DNA from: Chloroflexia bacterium
GTDB lineage: Bacteria > Chloroflexota > Chloroflexia > Thermomicrobiales > JALYUS01
DNA length: 32,354 nucleotides
Reading direction: 5' to 3'
Assembly: GCA_025928215.1 (NCBI GenBank)
Contig: JAICJW010000003.1
Coordinates: 1-32,354 of the forward strand
The notes under the pieces are model-generated. The model was not told the origin of the DNA and ran no database searches. It saw only the letters and a program-made list of their open reading frames with translations. Below, piece after piece: positions 30,571 through 32,354 of this stretch. The translations under genes were made by a program, and so were the position numbers. Positions within the stretch are counted from its first letter, which is position 1. The number at the start of each line of letters is the position of its first letter.

Positions 30571-31875
30571 TCAGATCGCGCCGACGGCGGTGCGAGAAGA
30601 CTCCGCGCCTTCACCGGCGGGCAGCATCCCCTCCCGGTAGAGACGCCGCAAAACCGGCCGGATACCACTGATCACCAGGAGCAGGACAATGAAGATCACT
30701 GCGGGTGGCCCCATCGCCAGCGGCGCCCCGATGCGGGCCGCCAGATACCCCATCCCCAGATTGCCGAACGACATCACTCCGCTCGCGCTCATCAGGAAGA
30801 TACCCGAGATGCGCCCGCGCAGATAGTCCGGCACCGCCTCCTGCATCATCGTGTTGGCCAGGGTCATGAAGAGCGTCGTCATCGCCCCGACGATGAAGAT
30901 CGAGGTCAGGGCAAGCACATTGTTCATCATTACCGCCATCAGCGCCGTCGCGACCCCGCTGCCAATGCCACCGACGAAGAGGAGCGCCCCTCGCTGCCGC
31001 CGTGAGTGCATCCCCGCCAGAATCAGCGCCGCGACAATCGAGCCAAGCCCCATGGCGGAGATGAGCGACGAATAGATCGCGCCATCCCCGCGCAGGTTCT
31101 GGCTCGCAAACAGTGGGAGCGTCGCATCGAACGCCATCGTCAACATACAGTGCAGGACGATGACCCCGAGCAGGAGGGCTATCGCGCCCTGATCGCGGAT
31201 GTAGCGCCCGCCCTCCTTGATCTGCTCAACCAGCGAGATGGGCGCGAGGGCCGCCTGCCGTGCCACGGACACGCGCAGCACCTGGCCGATCGCCAGCAGA
31301 TAGAGCGCGGCGATCACCAGAAAGGCCGGTCCCGCCCCCCGCGAGGCAAGGAGGGTCGCGACGAGGGCCGGCCCCGCGAACCGCGAGCCGCGCGTCGCCA
31401 AGTTGTTCAAGGAGAAGATATTGAGCAGCTCACCGCGCGGGACGAGACCGGGGAGGACGGTCTGCACGGTCGGTTGTTCGATCGCGCGGGCGATGCCGGA
31501 GGCGAAAACGAGGACCACCAATTCCGGCAAGGGCATCGCGTCGCGCATTGCCTGCACCCCGATGACGAGCGCGATCACGCCCTGCGCGGCCTCCGTGCAG
31601 AGGACGAGCAGACGGCGATCGGCGCGGTCGGCGAGGAGGCCGCCGAGGAGGGTGGCGAGGAAGAGCGGCAGCATCGTGGCAAAGGTGACAATGCCAACCG
31701 CGCCACTCCCGCCGAGGCGAAAGGCGAACCAACTGGAGGAGACGAGGAAGGCCGCTTGCCCGATACTCGAGAGCGTCGTGCCGAACCAGAAGACGCGGTT
31801 ATCGCGGTAGCGCAATGAGGAGAGGGGATTGGCGCGGAGCCGGGGCGGGGTATCGCGGTTGCGTTGGTGTTCCAT
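30571..31875 (-). CDS. Major facilitator superfamily exporter (MFS_3/EntS-like)
   Basis: A 434-residue polytopic transporter. It starts with LSSLRYRDNRVFWFGTTLSSIGQAAFLVSSSWFAFRL, the entry of the EntS/MFS_3 class, and has the loop 2-3 motif GGLLADRADRRLL with its basic pattern, plus a central cytosolic loop EQIKEGGRYIRDQGAIALLL and NTMMQEAVPDYLRGRISGIFLM. Roughly eleven or twelve helices can be traced. Family members export siderophores, drugs or other small molecules by proton antiport. ATG 31875 has AAAGGA upstream; the frame continues to 32157 but without membrane or family sequence. A SnoaL-like gene follows. Substrate unknown. Confidence 0.88.
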   Translation of the reverse strand: MEHQRNRDTPPRLRANPLSSLRYRDNRVFWFGTTLSSIGQAAFLVSSSWFAFRLGGSGAVGIVTFATMLPLFLATLLGGLLADRADRRLLVLCTEAAQGVIALVIGVQAMRDAMPLPELVVLVFASGIARAIEQPTVQTVLPGLVPRGELLNIFSLNNLATRGSRFAGPALVATLLASRGAGPAFLVIAALYLLAIGQVLRVSVARQAALAPISLVEQIKEGGRYIRDQGAIALLLGVIVLHCMLTMAFDATLPLFASQNLRGDGAIYSSLISAMGLGSIVAALILAGMHSRRQRGALLFVGGIGSGVATALMAVMMNNVLALTSIFIVGAMTTLFMTLANTMMQEAVPDYLRGRISGIFLMSASGVMSFGNLGMGYLAARIGAPLAMGPPAVIFIVLLLVISGIRPVLRRLYREGMLPAGEGAESSRTAVGAI

Positions 31876-32055
31876 CGTGTCCTTTGCGGTGAAACGAAAG
31901 CCAGGGAGGGCCAGATCGAGATCGCGATGATACTCGAGCCAGGGATAAACTATCGGGCAGTGGGAACGCCTGCCGCTCCTAAGTCTATACCAGGCTCTGG
32001 AATCATCGCGCACTGTCGGGAGTGTAGCATCTGATGGGCGATCTCGATAGATGAT
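31876..32055. other. Intergenic gap before the Rhs fragment
   Basis: No gene is seen. It should contain the promoter of the leftward MFS gene, but no strong -10/-35 pair could be picked. Confidence 0.3.
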
Positions 32056-32354
32056 TTGATCCCGTGCCTGATGAGTGCCTCTCGCAACCCGTGGGCAGCG
32101 GCGGAGGGGAACCCGTGGCGGTATACGGGAGCGTATTTGGACAGCACGGTTGTACAAGATGGGAGCGCGGTACTACGACCCGGCGAGAGGGCGGTTCACC
32201 CAACTCGATCCGCTCGGCAATGGCTATGCCTATGCCGATGACAATCCGGTCAACTTCACCGATCCATCTGGCCTTTGTAGTAGCAACGACATTGATGACG
32301 GTAGACGTGGCATTGGTTATCCCAGTGGAGGGGATGGCACAGTTGGTGGCACCG
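32056..32354 (+). pseudogene. Rhs repeat-associated core fragment, frameshifted, 3' partial
   Basis: The frame from 32056 reads NPWRYTGAYLDST, the start of an Rhs core. At about 32148 the homology jumps frame and continues as LYKMGARYYDPARGRFTQLDP, then GNGYAYADDNPVNFTDPSGL, the conserved end of the core, and then a unique tip (CSSNDIDDGRRGIGYPSGG) open to the window edge. The expected STTGLYKMG is reduced to an STV/LYKMG junction, consistent with loss of about five bases. Rhs/YD proteins are large secreted shells for variable C-terminal toxins. The upstream repeat-rich shell is missing, so this is a 3' remnant or a displaced tip cassette rather than an intact gene. Confidence 0.75.

Overview
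The window is GC-rich chromosomal DNA whose gene content fits a Chloroflexota bacterium, perhaps Thermomicrobia. The pointers are System II cytochrome c assembly genes, OpcA beside Zwf, GTG and TTG starts decided by clear GGAGG sites, Thr/Pro linkers in secreted proteins, and dispersed GCAGGC hairpins. This placement is inferred from gene content and style, not from a marker gene.

Bases 1-5269 (+) form one apparent operon: an ECF sigma factor cut by the left edge, a zinc-finger anti-sigma factor with two membrane helices, and a tripartite MacAB-like ABC system (ATPase, double-FtsX permease, HlyD-type adaptor). Bases 5325-8050 (-) hold recO, a bPH2/SHOCT membrane protein, a purine nucleoside phosphorylase and a small membrane-anchored protein, all closely spaced. 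Bases 8244-12472 (+) hold the cytochrome c maturation set ccdA, resB, ccsB and a TlpA/ResA thioredoxin. A 21-bp perfect palindrome precedes ccdA and a 140-bp inverted-repeat element lies between ccdA and resB.

A tRNA-Lys(UUU) at 12528-12602 is followed by about 2.7 kb that looks like a decayed integrated element. It holds a frameshifted, truncated tyrosine-integrase remnant, a fibre-like protein with a twin-arginine signal, and an orphan gene in DNA of lower GC. It ends in a diverged second copy of the tRNA 3' half (15278-15319). This is the most unusual part of the window.

Bases 15406-18753 hold a secreted protein of unknown function, an enolase-superfamily dehydratase/racemase and a secreted two-repeat protein. 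Bases 18800-25220 (-) form the oxidative pentose phosphate cluster, transcribed as FGGY gluconokinase, transaldolase, zwf, opcA, pgl. Together they feed glucose-6-phosphate and gluconate to 6-phosphogluconate and recycle sugars; 6-phosphogluconate dehydrogenase is not in the window. Bases 25387-29996 (+) hold signal peptidase I and hyuA/hyuB. Bases 30050-31875 (-) hold a SnoaL-like protein and an MFS exporter. The right edge cuts a frameshifted fragment of an Rhs core gene.

No CRISPR array, rRNA gene or intact transposase is visible. I found no clearly new multi-gene system; the best leads are the tRNA-flanked relic and several repeat or operator structures.
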